From NCBI GenBank assembly GCA_030159075.1, contig BROG01000005.1, positions 2,368,001-2,432,000 on the forward strand: a stretch of DNA of 64,000 nt. Reading direction: 5' to 3'. The translations under genes were made by a program, and so were the position numbers. The notes under the pieces are model-generated. The model did no database searches. It saw nothing but the letters and a program-made list of their open reading frames with translations, and had not been told where the DNA came from. This stretch comes from Atrina japonica. Lineage: Eukaryota; Mollusca; Bivalvia; Pterioida; Pinnidae. This document shows, piece after piece, positions 1-12,705 of this stretch (within the stretch, counting starts at the first letter, position 1; the number at the start of each line of letters is the position of its first letter).

Positions 1-244
1 ACGGTGGATGACATAAAATTATACTTGTCAAGACTGTTTATGCAATGTATACATGTACGTCATCAAAAGCAGGGTGAGAAATTGAAGTGGGGGGGGGGGG
101 TTAAAATATTCGTCGAGCGGAGCGAGGCACGAAAAGTTTCCTAACTTTATAGAACGTTTTTACACATATTTTATCAACTTTAGGGGCACGCTCTCCCTGG
201 TCACTGCACATATTTGTAAGTGTTGGATTAATTGTGAAGCAATA
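1..244. other. Window edge, no gene seen
   Basis: AT-rich sequence with a short run of G near position 91-100. No open frame with coding character, RNA gene or clear repeat was recognised. Confidence 0.4.
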
Positions 245-905
245 TTTCATTAAGCCATATTATACAAGCCTACTGTGATAAACTACTTAGCGATAATTCA
301 TTGTCATCCCTACATTGTCAACTCTTCATACTTTAAAAGTAGTAATATCCCTATATATCACCTGCGTGTAGACTTTGTTTCTGAATGAGCTAGTATGTTA
401 TGGTCTGCTCAAAGTACGATAATTTTATACAAGCCAACTGTGATAAACTACTTAGCGATAATTCATTGTCATCCCTACATTGTCAACTCTTCACACTTTA
501 AAAGTAGTAATATCCCTATAGATCACCCGCGTGTAGACTTTATGTTTCCGAATGAGCTGGTATGTATTGTCATCCATACAATGTCAACTCTTCATACTCT
601 AAAAGTAGTAATATCCCTATAGATCACCCGCGTGTAGACTTTATGTTTCCGAATGAGCTGGTATGTTAGGGTCTGCTCAAAGTACGATAATTTTATACAA
701 GCTTACTGTGAAAAACTACTTCGTGATAATTTATTGGCATCAATACATTGCCAACTCTTCATTCTTAAGTAGTAATATCCATATAAATCACCTCCGTGAG
801 TGCGTGTACACTTAATGTTTCTGAATGAGCTGGTATGTTAGGGTCTGTTCAAAGTTCGATAATTTCATATAGGCCTACAGTGACAAACCACTGATAATTT
901 ATTGT
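245..905. repeat. Diverged tandem duplication, unit about 165-175 bp
   Basis: Three to four degenerate copies follow one another. Each carries the landmarks GGTCTGCTCAAAGT, ATTTTATACAAGC, CATTGTCAACTCTTCA and GTAGTAATATCC. The landmark GGTCTG(C/T)TCAAAG occurs near 400, 669 and 842. Copies differ by substitutions and indels, so the array is old. No coding function is suggested. Confidence 0.7.
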
Positions 906-1024
906 CATATAAGTATGAAGAGATTCATTTAAATAATCATTTGTCAAATCTATTATTATTTATATCATGACCTTGTTAGCCAATATCATATTTGATTCGC
1001 TGGAATGTTATTTTACCGGTATGA

Positions 1025-1380
1025 CCATTCACATTGGTCTAGTAGTAAAGCATTTAAACTGCATGCAAAAGGTCCCGCATTCAATACCTTCACAGGCCTT
1101 CTGTGTCATACTTTAAGACTTTATAAAGGTAGTGACTACTCTTTTTTCAAGTACTCAGAATAAAAATTGAAAGTCAAAGGTCTTTCAAATGAGACTTAAA
1201 ACTGAGGTCCCATGTCACTGCAGACAAGTAATATAAAATAACCGTCACTGCATCAGTCCATGGTACAGGTCAAAATTTGTGGCATTTCACCTATAGATGA
1301 GATGATGATATTATCCATCTCAGTAAAAAAAGTATCGGCAGCTATGATGTAAAAACAACAATAAAAGTTATGGAAACCCG
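1025..1380 (+). mobile_element. tRNA-derived SINE, family 1
   Basis: The 5' end has a degenerate pol III A-box-like stretch (TGGTCTAGTAGTA, about 1037) and a B-box-like stretch (CATTCAATACC, about 1078). The body contains GGTCTTTCAAATGAGACTT, then GTCACTGCA and GGTCAAAATTTGTGGCATTT. The same body recurs in inverse orientation at 4235-4540, 49620-49905, 51575-51840 and 52290-52522, and as a 3' part at 58265-58480. The tail is A-rich (ACAACAATAAAAG). The body resembles a repeat widespread in bivalve genomes; that comparison is from memory. Confidence 0.65.
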
Positions 1381-1427
1381 TTTATACTGAGAGCTTTGCT
1401 ACTCATTACTACCACGTTGGAAATATC

Positions 1428-1430
<3 letters not shown>

Positions 1431-1509
<79 letters not shown>
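1431..1509. repeat. (TA)n microsatellite
   Basis: About 79 bp of uninterrupted TA dinucleotides. Confidence 0.98.
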
Positions 1510-1512
<3 letters not shown>

Positions 1513-1904
1513 ATTTCTATAATTTTGAAAACAAGGCTTTTAATATTATTGACGTGGTAGCTAGGATATAGTTGGAAGATTAAGAATTCCTTTTGAAAAG
1601 AGTCACAGAACTACACTTTAATATTTTCTTTTCTATATTGAACGTTTTCATTTGTCATCTTAATCTGCATTTAATTATTGCATTGTTGATCATATCATTG
1701 TTACATTTTTTATTTTGAGATCAGGTAATGAATGCAATTCTCAGTCTACCTACCTCAAACATGTTAAGAAGTTTTGATATATGTAATATTAGTTCCATTT
1801 TATGAGAGTACTATCCATTAATCCATTGATTAATTGATTAAGGCAATCCTCTGCAATACAAGGCAGTATAACAAGTTCTTTGGCCGTCAGTTTCCAGTAT
1901 TGAT

Positions 1905-2955
1905 GACATTACCCACGTTGACTATTTTATACTTAAGTAATATCAGCGTTCGTTTTATATATCGCTGGTAATATTTTGAATGGATAGCACCGTTAACGTT
2001 TAAATCCTAAAATCCTCAAAAGCTAAGATAGTCATGTCAGAAACATATATGTTTTTACAGTGGTTACTCTTGGACATATCTAGGGATATAATTAGGTCAT
2101 TTTTTGACCTTGTGTAATACCACTTTTTGTTTCGAAATCTATATCGATTTTAAATTTGAATTCAACTGATGAAGTCTTATTGACGGAAACGAACGTCTTT
2201 GAATATTTGTTTTGGCTTTTATTTTTGCAAAACTTTAACTTTCGTATTATGTTTATAATATTTACAACCACTGGGTCGTTGCCACTGTTGGTCCAGACCG
2301 TTGGAGTCCCTGCGGGCATACATAAACCCAGTAGACCTACCTGGTATTTCGGTGCTAGCTGATTATTTTATACTCCAGTAATATTTCGAATGGATAGCAC
2401 CGTTTAAATCATAAACTCTCCAAAAGTTAAGATAGTCATCTTTTACAGTGGATACTCTTAAACGGATTAAGGAATATATTTAGGTTATTTTTTTACATTG
2501 TATGATACCACGTTTTGTTTTGAATTCTACATCCATTTCAAAATCGAGCTCGATTGATGAAGTATTACCGACAGAAACGGTCGTCTTGAACATTTGGTTT
2601 GGTCTTTTTTGCAAATCTTTAACTTGGTATTATGTTTACAATATTTACAATCACTGGGTCGTTGCCACTACTGGTCGACCGTAGGAATCCCTAACATAAA
2701 CCCAGTACCTGGTATTTCGGTACTAGCTGATTATTTTAATACTGAAGTAATATTTTGAATGGGTAGCCCATTTAAATTTTAAACCCTTCAAAAGCTAAGG
2801 CAGTCATCTTTTTACAATGCACGCAGTTTCTCTTAGATGGATTTAGGAATATATTTAGGTTATTATTTTGACCTTGTATGATGCCACTTTTTTCGTTCAA
2901 ACTGTACATGCATTTTAATTTCGAGCTCAACTGATGAAGTCTTATTGATAGGAAA
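1905..2955. repeat. Three diverged direct copies of a roughly 370-440 bp unit
   Basis: The landmarks GACTATTTTATAC or GATTATTTTATAC, GTAATATTT(T/C)GAATGG, AACTGATGAAGTCTTATTGA and CACTGGGTCGTTGCCACT recur in the same order from about 1918, 2357 and 2727. The first copy is longer partly because it holds a 24-bp palindromic insertion plus a 7-bp duplication (1944-1974) that the other two copies lack. Small open frames inside the units are not conserved between copies. Confidence 0.8.
1937..1974. mobile_element. 24-bp palindrome-ended insertion with 7-bp target duplication
   Basis: The insert occupies 1944-1967, begins CAGCG and ends CGCTG, and is flanked on both sides by GTAATAT (1937-1943 and 1968-1974). 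The related duplicated units at 2378-2384 and 2747-2753 have one GTAATAT with no insert, followed by the same downstream sequence, so they act as empty sites. The right arm TTTATATATCGCTG matches the right arm of the 40-bp palindrome at 53476-53515. Confidence 0.75.
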
Positions 2956-3640
2956 CATCATCTGGGGCATTTGTTTTGGCATTTTTGCAAAACTATAACT
3001 TTGATATTATGTTTGTAATATTTATCAAGACTTTTCAATTGTAAAGCTGTCGGCACATGGTATTTATGACAAAACGGATTCCTTATATAGTCTACAAATG
3101 TATATTCAAAGAAATTAAAAAAATTATAAAACATACATCCCATGGCTTAATAGCTTTCCATACAGTGTTATATATAAAACACTATTAAGTTAAAACATTG
3201 TTCAGTAATAACTGAAAACACTTGAGAAGATTAATATTGTATCTATAACATTGTAGTTCCACACACAAACACACACCTTGACATATAAAGGGCCAACATC
3301 ATCTGGGGCATTTGTTTTGACATTTTTGCAAAACTATAACTTTGGTATTATGTTTGTAATATTTATCAAGACTTTTCAATTGTAAAGCTGTCGGCACATG
3401 GTATTTATGACAAAACGGATTCCATATATAGTCTACATATGTATATTCAAAGAAATTAAAAAAAATTATAAAACATACTTCCCATGGCTTACTAGCTTTC
3501 CATACAGTGTTATATATAAAACACTATTAAGTTAAAACATTGTTCAGTAATAACTGAAATCGTTTGAGAAGAATTAATATTGTATCTATAACATTGTAGT
3601 TCCACACACAAACACACACACCTTGACATATAAAGGGCCA
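2956..3640. repeat. Direct tandem duplication, unit 341 bp
   Basis: The block starting CATCATCTGGGGCATTTG at 2956 is repeated from 3297 with few differences, including the ends around ACACACACCTTGACATATAA. The near identity marks it as younger than the upstream 1905-2955 duplication, which it abuts. Confidence 0.9.
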
Positions 3641-4234
3641 ACTTTGAGTATTTGCCTTTTCATTTGTTTTCATGGAAGTTTAGGCCTCACACAACAGATT
3701 CAAGTATATAAATTAGCAGCCAGTTTTTACCAGGTTACAGTAAAATCCATATAACCTGGCGAGGTGGAGTCTTGTGAACCCATTCTTGACCTTGACAAGT
3801 TTAAAGTTTGGGTAAAGCATAAGATTAAAATTTCACTGGCTAGAGTAATCGTTGCTTCTTGTCACCAAACATAAGAAAGTATCCAGTGAGGAATAAAACA
3901 TATTTTCGGTGCAGCTTGTCATAACCGAAAAGTGTGAATCGGAGAATACAATGTATGCAGGGGAAAGGTCGCCATCAGGTCAACTGGCAAATTCCTCACA
4001 TAATGAGTGTAGGTCCATAATTTAAAAGCACAACATCTGCAGAGGGTAGCCCAACCATAAGAACTCGGCATCATCAGGGTCTTCCAAAAAAGATTTACAA
4101 AGAGTTCCTGTGTCAAAGTGGACTTCACTTAGTGAAGTTTACTGCACTGAAAAAAAGTATATATAATTAAGGTGCTGGTGTCTCCATATAGCATCAAAAC
4201 GGATGTCTCAAAGATTGATATCAAGTATTTATTT
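3641..4234. other. Unique AT-rich sequence, no gene seen
   Basis: No coding exon, RNA gene or repeat could be supported here. Short open frames exist but lack coding character. Confidence 0.35.
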
Positions 4235-4540
4235 GTTTGTGTTGTTTTAACATACTGTCAAGATTCTTTCACCTTTACGGGGAGGTCACGATCTGTAAGT
4301 GATGTGTCACAAATTTTGATATGTGCTATGAACTTATGCCAATGCAATAAGGGTTCCTTAACATTGGACCCCAGTTTAAATTCTCAACTGAAAGACCTGT
4401 GACTTTCACCTTCTGTACAAACCACATTGTGAAGGAACTGACACTAATTTTTTCAAGTCTTAATTATGACCCAATACCAAAGTCAATTTTATGACTGTCT
4501 GCTTGTGAATTAAACACTTTGCCACTGGATTACCATGAGA
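4235..4540 (-). mobile_element. tRNA-derived SINE, family 1, degenerate
   Basis: On the minus strand it reads from a weak tRNA-like head (about 4540) through the shared body, including AGGTCTTTCAGTTGAGA, TTATTGCATTGGCATAAG and CAAAATTTGTGACACATCAC, to a tail resembling GTTAAAACAACA. It is the oldest looking of the minus-strand copies. Confidence 0.6.
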
Positions 4541-5861
4541 AGTATATCAAATAGTCTTGACATCAAAAAGGTACACTTGCATAAAAATGACCAACACTCA
4601 GATATTACAAACATTTTACTTTGTATTTCTTTATCATTAGAAAATTAGTAAAATACATCAACAGGAGGTGATTTCTACATTGGTTCAAACTTTGGCACAC
4701 ACAGAAATGTCACTTCTACATAAAGTGTCTAATTTAACTTGTATACAAAATACCTCTTTTAATGACTGTCAAAACTATGTATGTTTGTATAGTAAACCAG
4801 TTGACTAGTTTAGTATTTGTCAAAATATCTACATGTATATACTGGTACATATTTTGTATTTATGAAATGGCTATATGGAACAACCTAATGCAAAGTGTAT
4901 CACTTCTTAGGTTTTTATCATGATTTTGGCATGATAGAGTTACTGTTAGCCCCAAGTCTACAATATGGCTGTCAAAGTATTACATGTATAAGCTTACAAC
5001 ATCAGAATCTGCAATATAATTAAGAACCAATCGCTAGTTGCTCCTGTTTTCCGATATATAATGTAGGCTATAGGATCTAACCCAATCCTCAATGGGGTCA
5101 TGTGTGGATGACCGCTAAGGTGTTATTTTTTACCAATAAAAATGTGACTTATGTGATGAGAGATCAGTTTTTAATTAGATTGCACAATCTGTAACTTAAA
5201 ATTTAAATATTACTTTTAAGTTAGCGCCAATGTCCATTTTGATACAGCAGCTATTGTCTCTGTGATATTATGTATGGTTAAGCCACATGCACTTTTATAT
5301 AATGAACAGGAATAATTATGAACATAATTTAACATTTGTATAGGAGAATTGGGCCTATTCCTATGAAACAGACAAAATTGAAAGTTGCAATATGCATATT
5401 ATAATGTTCCCATTACAAACATGAAGGCTATATTGATTTATTGTATAAAAAAATGTCTAGATGTTTGAGGATAAAGTTCTTTATCGAATGATAAAATTAT
5501 TGAAATAAACTTTCATACAGAAATATCTTCAATCAAATTGACTTTGTAATGTATGATTTTAAGACACTGTAACAACATTGCCAATGTCAGAAAGATTTAA
5601 CATACATTTTTGTGGTTTTTTTCTCACTTTCTTCAACTTTAGACTCCTATTGTAACTTCATAACAGTGTGAACAAAACTGGAATATGTACTATATAATGA
5701 AGTTTTTTGCATAAATTTTTAGATTTTTGACTCAGTGGTTCTTCTATTTTCATCTATTCTTAACAGGCTATGGTCCCCTCATAACGAACTTGAATCCTCT
5801 TCACCTATGGTTGAATTGTTCTACATTTGATGAAAACTGTACAATTCAACAGTTTATGTTT
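4541..5861. other. Intergenic, nothing recognised
   Basis: AT-rich single-copy-looking sequence with no supportable gene, RNA or repeat. It ends where the 36-bp satellite begins. Confidence 0.35.
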
Positions 5862-8800
5862 ATACATAGCCATTGAGTTGCATATAATAATGTATGTGTA
5901 CACAGCCATTATGTTGCATAAAGTAGTGTATGGGTATAAAGCCATTGTGTTGTATATAACAGTATATGTGTATACAGCCATTGTGTTGTATATAATAGTG
6001 TATGTGTATACTGCCATTGTGTTGTATATAATAGTATACATGTATACAGCCATTGTGTTGTATATAATAGTATATGTGTATACAGCTATTGTTGTATATA
6101 ATAGTATACGCGTATACAGCCATTGTGTTGTATATAATAGTATATGTGTATACAGCCATTGTGTTGTATATAATAGTATATGTCTATACAGCCATTGTGT
6201 TGCATAAAATAGTGTATGTGTATGCAGCCATTGTGTTGCATATAATAGTGTATGTGTATACAGCCATTGTGTTGTATAAAGTAGTGTATGGGTATAAAGC
6301 CATTGTATTGTATATGATAGTGTATGTGTATACTGCCATTGTGTTGTATATAATAGTGTATGTGTATACAGCCATTGTGTTGTATATAATAGTGTATGTG
6401 TATACAGCCATTGTGTTGTATATAATAGTATATGTGTATACAGCTATTGTTGTATATAATAGTATACGTGTATACAGCCATTGAGTTGCATAAAATAATG
6501 TATGTGTACACAGTCATTATGTTGCATAAAGTAGTGTATGGGTATAAAGCCATTGTGTTGTATATAACAGTATATGTGTATACAGCCATTGTGTTGTATA
6601 TAATAGTGTATGTGTATACTGCCATTGTGTTGTATATAATAGTATATGTGTATACAGCCATTGTCTTGTATATAATAGTATATGTGTATACAGCTATTGT
6701 TGTATATAATAGTATACGTGTATACAGCCATTGTCTTGTATATAATAGTATATGTGTATACAGCCATTGTGTTGTATATAATAGTATACGTGTATACTGC
6801 CATTGAGTTGCATATAATAGTGTATGTGTATACAGCCATTGTGTTGTATATAATAGTATATGTGTATACAGCCATTGTGTTGTATATAATAGTGTATGTG
6901 TATACTGCCATTGAGTTGCATATAATAGTGTATGTGTATACAGCCATTGTGTTGTATATAATAGTATATGTGTATACAGCCATTGTGTTGTATATAATAG
7001 TATATGTGTATACAGCCATTGTGTTGTATATAATAGTATATGTGTATACAGCCATTGTGTTGTATATAATAGTGTATGTGTATACAGCCATTGTGTTGTA
7101 TATAATAGTGTATGTGTATACTGCCATTGTGTTGTATATAATAGTATACGTGTATACAGCCATTGTGTTGTATATAATAGTATATGTGTATACAGCTATT
7201 GTTGTATATAATAGTATACGTGTATACAGCCATTGTGTTGTATATAATAGTGTATGTGTATACAGCCATTGTGTTGTATATAATAGTGTATGTGTATACT
7301 GCCATTGTGTTGTATATAATAGTGTATGTGTATACAGCCATTGTGTTGCATATAATAGTATATGTGTATACAGCTATTGTGTTGTATATAATAGTATATG
7401 TGTACAGCCATTGTGTTGTATATAATAGTATATGTCTATACAGCCATTGTGTTGCATAAAATAGTGTATGTGTATACAGCCATTGTGTTGCATATAATAG
7501 TGTATGTGTATACAGCCATTGTGTTGTATAAAGTAGTGTATGGGTATAAAGCCATTGTGTTGTATATGATAGTGTATGTGTATACTGCCATTGTGTTGTA
7601 TATAATAGTGTATGTGTATACAGCCATTGTGTTGTATATAATAGTGTATGTGTATACAGCCATTGTGTTGTATATAATAGTGTATGTCTATACAGCCATT
7701 GTGTTGCATATAATAGTGTATGTGTACACAGCCATTGTGTTGCATATAATAGTGTATGTGTATACAGCCATTGTGTTGTATATAATAGTATATGTGTATA
7801 CAGCCATTGTGTTGTATATAATAGTATATGTGTATACAGCCATTGTGTTGTATATAATAGTATATGTGTATACAGCCATTGTGTTGTATATAATAGTGTA
7901 TGTGTATACAGCCATTGTGTTGTATATAATAGTGTATGTGTATACTGCCATTGTGTTGTATATAATAGTATACGTGTATACAGCCATTGTGTTGTATATA
8001 ATAGTATATGTGTATACAGCTATTGTTGTATATAATAGTATACGTGTATACAGCCATTGTGTTGTATATAATAGTGTATGTGTATACAGCCATTGTGTTG
8101 TATATAATAGTGTATGTGTATACTGCCATTGTGTTGTATATAATAGTGTATGTGTATACAGCCATTGTGTTGTATATAATAGTATATGTGTATACAGCTA
8201 TTGTGTTGTATATAATAGTATATGTGTACAGCCATTGTGTTGTATATAATAGTATATGTCTATACAGCCATTGTGTTGCATAAAATAGTGTATGTGTATA
8301 CAGCCATTGTGTTGCATATAATAGTGTATGTGTATACAGCCATTGTGTTGTATAAAGTAGTGTATGGGTATAAAGCCATTGTGTTGTATATGATAGTGTA
8401 TGTGTATACTGCCATTGTGTTGTATATAATAGTGTATGTGTATACAGCCATTGTGTTGTATATAATAGTGTATGTGTATACAGCCATTGTGTTGTATATA
8501 ATAGTGTATGTCTATACAGCCATTGTGTTGCATATAATAGTGTATGTGTACACAGCCATTGTGTTGCATAAAGTAGTGTATGGGTATAAAGCCAATGTGT
8601 TGTATATGATAGTGTATGTGTATACTGCCATTGTGTTGTATATAATAGTGTATGTGTATACAGCCATTGTGTTGTATATAATAGTATATGTGTATACTGC
8701 CATTGTGTTGTATATAATAGTATATGTGTATACAGCCATTGTGTTGTATATTATAGTATAGTATATGCCATTGTATATAATAGTGTATGTGTATACAGCC

Positions 8801-8990
8801 ATTGTGTTGTATATTATAGTATATGTGTATACAGCCATTGTGTTGTATATAATAGTGTATGTGTATACAGCCATTGTGTTGTATATAATAGTATATGTGT
8901 ATACAGCCATTGTTTTATGTATAATAGTGTATGTATATACAGCCATAGTGTTATGTATAATAGTATATGTGTACAGCCAACTGCCATTTA
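5862..8990. repeat. 36-bp minisatellite array with higher-order structure
   Basis: About 86 head-to-tail copies of a 36-bp unit that contains TATACAGCCATTGTGTTGTA followed by TATAATAGTGTATGTG. Because 36 is divisible by three and the unit lacks stops in several frames, long but spurious periodic open frames occur on both strands with a 12-residue period. Variant units (GTTGCATAAAATAGTG, AAAGTAGTGTATGGGTATAA, the shortened TGTGTACAGCC, the shortened CAGCTATTGTTGTA) recur in the same order 824 bp apart, for example at 7184 and 8008 and at 7398 and 8222. This shows a higher-order repeat of about 23 monomers. The edges are diverged. Confidence 0.95.
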
Positions 8991-9467
8991 GCTGTATGTA
9001 GTAATGTAAATGTATAATCCCATTGTGTCTTTGTCATTGCACCTATTACAAGGTCACAGTTAACTCTTTTTATGTTAGAAATACAAACAACAAATATACA
9101 ACAATTTCTGCACATAAAATGTAAGAAGGAATGCTGTGGTTACTTTGACCCAGTTTTATTAGGATTTACACCTGTACTCATTTAGGAAAATCCACAATGA
9201 AACAATAAATCTATTTTGTTCCTCCTTTGGACCTGGCCATAATAGCCACATCCCATTGTTCTTTTCCAAGTAAACAGTAAAGCAATACTTGATACAATTC
9301 ATGAATTGTAAAACAGTACTTGATGCAACTAACAAATTTCTTATTCAAATTTTAATATTCTAATTATAACTCTGATTAGCAAATACATGTATCCAACTTA
9401 TCTATATACCAGTGCTTAAATGTAATTATAATCGTATTTCATGAAAATATACTTTTCGAAATCTGAT
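8991..9467. other. Spacer between minisatellite arrays
   Basis: AT-rich sequence without recognisable features separating the 36-bp and 20-bp arrays. Confidence 0.35.
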
Positions 9468-9775
9468 TGGCAAATGGACTGATGGATGGGCAAATGGGCT
9501 GATGGATAGGCAAATGGGCTGGATAGGCAAATGGACTGATGGATGGGCAAATGGGCAAATAGGGCTGATGGATGGGCAAATGGAATGGATAGGCAAATGG
9601 GCTGATGGATGGGCAAATGGGCTGATGGATAGGCAAATGGGCTGATGGATAGGCAAATGGGCTGATGGATAGGCAAATGGACTGATGGATGGGTAAATGG
9701 GCTGATGGATGGACAAGTGGACTGATGAATGGGCAAATGGGTTGATAAATGGGCAAATGAATTGATGAAGGGGCA
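9468..9775. repeat. 20-bp minisatellite
   Basis: About 15 copies of a unit close to CAAATGGGCTGATGGATAGG, with decay toward the right-hand edge. All three minus-strand frames stay open across it because 20 is not a multiple of three and each frame cycles through the unit. The resulting Pro/His/Ser/Ile-rich open frames are artefacts of the repeat. Confidence 0.93.
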
Positions 9776-9969
9776 ATTGAATTGATGGTCTGACAAACAA
9801 AACCTACAGTATCCCAGTTTTATTTGTAGGAGGCTAAAAATTGTTAAAATCAATCAACACATAAAAGCAATGAAATACTGATACATGTACATTAATGGGA
9901 TACAATCTAAAAATCATGAAATGAACTAAAACAAAAATTTTATCATATAAACATTAAGCTACATTTACA

Positions 9970-10166
9970 TACTGTAAACCGGGAAATTTTCGAGAGACTT
10001 TATTTTGGCGATGCACAAGTACCGATACTAAATTTATTCACAAGGTATTTTTGCTATTTTGAGTGCCTATTTTGTCAAACTATTATCATACTTATTTTAG
10101 TGAGCTAGAGCTCTCGTGAAATTACGCGTAAATAAAATTCTCCCAAATAAAACGTGATTTACAGTA
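9970..10166. mobile_element. Small MITE with TA target duplication
   Basis: The element at 9972-10164 (193 bp) starts CTGTAAACC and ends GATTTACAG, with TA on each side. Subterminal sequences also mirror each other (CTTTATTTTGGCG against the reverse complement of CCCAAATAAAAC). The terminal match is short and imperfect, so this is an old non-autonomous copy. No transposase is present. Confidence 0.55.
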
Positions 10167-10629
10167 CATCTACATATCACAGGAACTTTATTTGGCTATA
10201 CATGACTTTATAATTAAGTGTTGGTCTTTCTTCTTGATAATGGGAATGAACTAAAATAGTGTTCAGGCAACAAGTTAGATTAGCTACATGATATGTTATT
10301 AGTTTTTAAAATTGTTCATCAACTGGCAACAATACTGGCTTATCCCATTTTCCTGGTATTTATTTACATTTATTTGAATTATTTACATGTATTAACTTTC
10401 AACACAACCTGTAGTACAACCAATAAATAACTCACAACTCCTAATTTTGACTTGACTCTATCCTTTCCAATTTTCATGGGTTTTTTAACTTATCAACCCC
10501 TGAGAAACAATGGATTCTTCTGTTAATCGATGACTAAGACCAGTCCAAATGTATCTTTATGGCTAAATGAAATAAGACAGATATCTGCACTACATGGAAC
10601 TCAAATAACGAAGAATTTCATAGGAGGAT
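10167..10629. other. Spacer before the 37-bp array
   Basis: AT-rich sequence with no supportable feature. Confidence 0.35.
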
Positions 10630-12705
10630 ATGTCTATGTAAGTCCCTATGTAAGGTTACAGTATATATGTCTATGTAAGTCCCTATGTAAGGTTACAGTA
10701 TATCTGTCTATGTAAGTCCCTATGTAAGGTTACAGTATATATGTCTATGTAAGTCCCTATGTAAGGTTACAGTATATATGTCTATGTAAGTCCCTATGTA
10801 AGGCTAGGGTCTATATTTCTATGTAAGTCTCTCTATGTAAGGTTACAGTATATATGTCTATGTAAGTCCCTATGTAAGGTTACAGTATATATGTCTATGT
10901 AAGTCCCTATGTAAGGCTAGGGTCTATATTTCTATGTAAGTCTCTCTATGTAAGGTTACAGTATATATGTCTATGTAAGTCCCTATGTAAGGTTACAATA
11001 TATATGTCTGTGTAAGTCCCTATGTAAGGTTATGTAAGGTTACGGTATATATGTCTATGTAAGTCCCTATGTAAGGTTACAGTATATATGTCTATGTAAG
11101 TCCCTATGTAAGGTTACAGTTGCAGTATATATGTCTATGTAAGTCCCTATGTAAGGTTACAGTATATATGTCTATGTAAGTCCCTATGTAAGGTTACAGT
11201 TATATATGTCTATGTCTATGTAAGTCCCTATGTAAGGTTTACAGTATATGTATGTCCCTATGTAAGTCCTATGTAAGGTTATGTAAGGTTACAGTATATA
11301 TGTCTATGTAAGTCCCTATGTAAGGTTATGTAAGGTTACGGTATATATGTCTATGTAAGTCCCTATGTAAGGTTACAGTACATATGTCTATGTAAGTCCC
11401 TATGTAAGGTTACAGTACATATGTCTATGTAAGTCTCTCTATGTAAGGTTACGGTATATATGTCTGTGTAAGTCCCTATGTAAGGTTATGTAAGGTTGCA
11501 GTACATATGTCTATGTAAGTCCCTATGTAAGGTTACAGTATATATGTCTGTGTAAGTCCCTATGTAAGGTTACAATATATATGTCTATGTAAGTCCCTAT
11601 GTAAGGTTATGTAAGGTTACGGTATATATGTCTATGTAAGTCCCTATGTAAGGTTTATATGTCTATGTATATATGTCTATGTAAGTCCCTATGTAAGGTT
11701 ACAATATATATGTCTATGTAAGTCCCTATGTAAGGTATTACATGTAGTCCCTATGTCGGTATATATGTATGTAAGTCCCTATGTAAGGTTACAGTATATA
11801 TGTCTATGTAAGTCCCTATGTAAGGTTATGTAAGGTTACGGTATATATGTCTATGTAAGTCCCTATGTAAGGTTACAGTATATATGTCTATGTAAGTCCC
11901 TATGTAAGGTTACAGTATATATGTCTATGTAAGTCCCTATGTAAGGTTACAGTACATATGTCTATGTAAGTCCCTATGTAAGGTTACAGTACATATGTCT
12001 ATGTAAGTCCCTATGTAAGGTTACAGTACATATGTCTATGTAAGTCTATGTAAGTCCCTATGTAAGGTTACAGTACATATGTCTATGTAAGTCCCTATGT
12101 CTACAGTATCTATGTAAGGTTACGGTATATATATGTCTATGTAAGTCCCTATGTAAGGTTTACAGTACATATGTCTATGTAAGTCCCTATGTAAGGTTAC
12201 AGTACATATGTCTATGTAAGTCTCTCTATGTAAGGTTATGGTATATATGTATATGTAAGTCCCTATGTAAGGTTACAATATATATGTCTGTGTAAGTCCC
12301 TATGTAAGGTTATGTAAGGTTACGGTATATATGTCTATGTAAGTCCCTATGTAAGGTTACAGTATATATGTCTATGTAAGTCCCTATGTAAGGTTACAGC
12401 TAGGGTCTATATTTCTATGCAAGTCTCTCTATGTAAGGTTACAGTATATATGTCTATGTAAGTCCCTATGTAAGGTTTAACAGTACATATGTCTATGTAA
12501 GTCTCTCTATGTTCGGGTATATGTAAGGTAAGGTTACGGTATATATGTCTATGTAAGTCCCTATGTAAGGTTACAGTATATATGTCTATGTAAGTCTCTC
12601 TATGTAAGGTTACAGTATATATTTCTATGTAAGTCTCTCTATGTAAGGTTACAGTATATATGTCTATGTAAGTCCCTATGTAAGGTTACGGTATATATGT
12701 ATATA
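10630..12705. repeat. 37-bp minisatellite array
   Basis: About 55 copies of a 37-bp unit containing TATGTCTATGTAAGTCCC followed by TATGTAAGGTTACAGTATA. The unit has an internal near-duplication, CTATGTAAGTCC next to CTATGTAAGGTT. Variants include CTAGGGTCTATATTTCTATG, GTAAGTCTCTCTATG and an extra TATGTAAGGT. Several copies are truncated or fused, typical of unequal exchange. Confidence 0.95.

Noticed and set aside
5805..9001. Long open frames on both strands with 12-residue periodicity (MAVYTYTIIYNT-like and IVYVYTAIVLYI-like)
   Set aside because: They are the direct translation of a non-coding 36-bp satellite whose period is a multiple of three. The same property appears in several frames at once and there is no unique flanking coding sequence.
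9416..9853. Three overlapping Pro/His/Ser/Ile-rich open frames
   Set aside because: Product of the 20-bp minisatellite read in all three minus-strand frames.
10630..12705. CRISPR-like regular repeats
   Set aside because: The units are contiguous with no unique spacers, and the genome is animal. Ordinary minisatellite; the same applies to 5862-8990 and 19070-20300.
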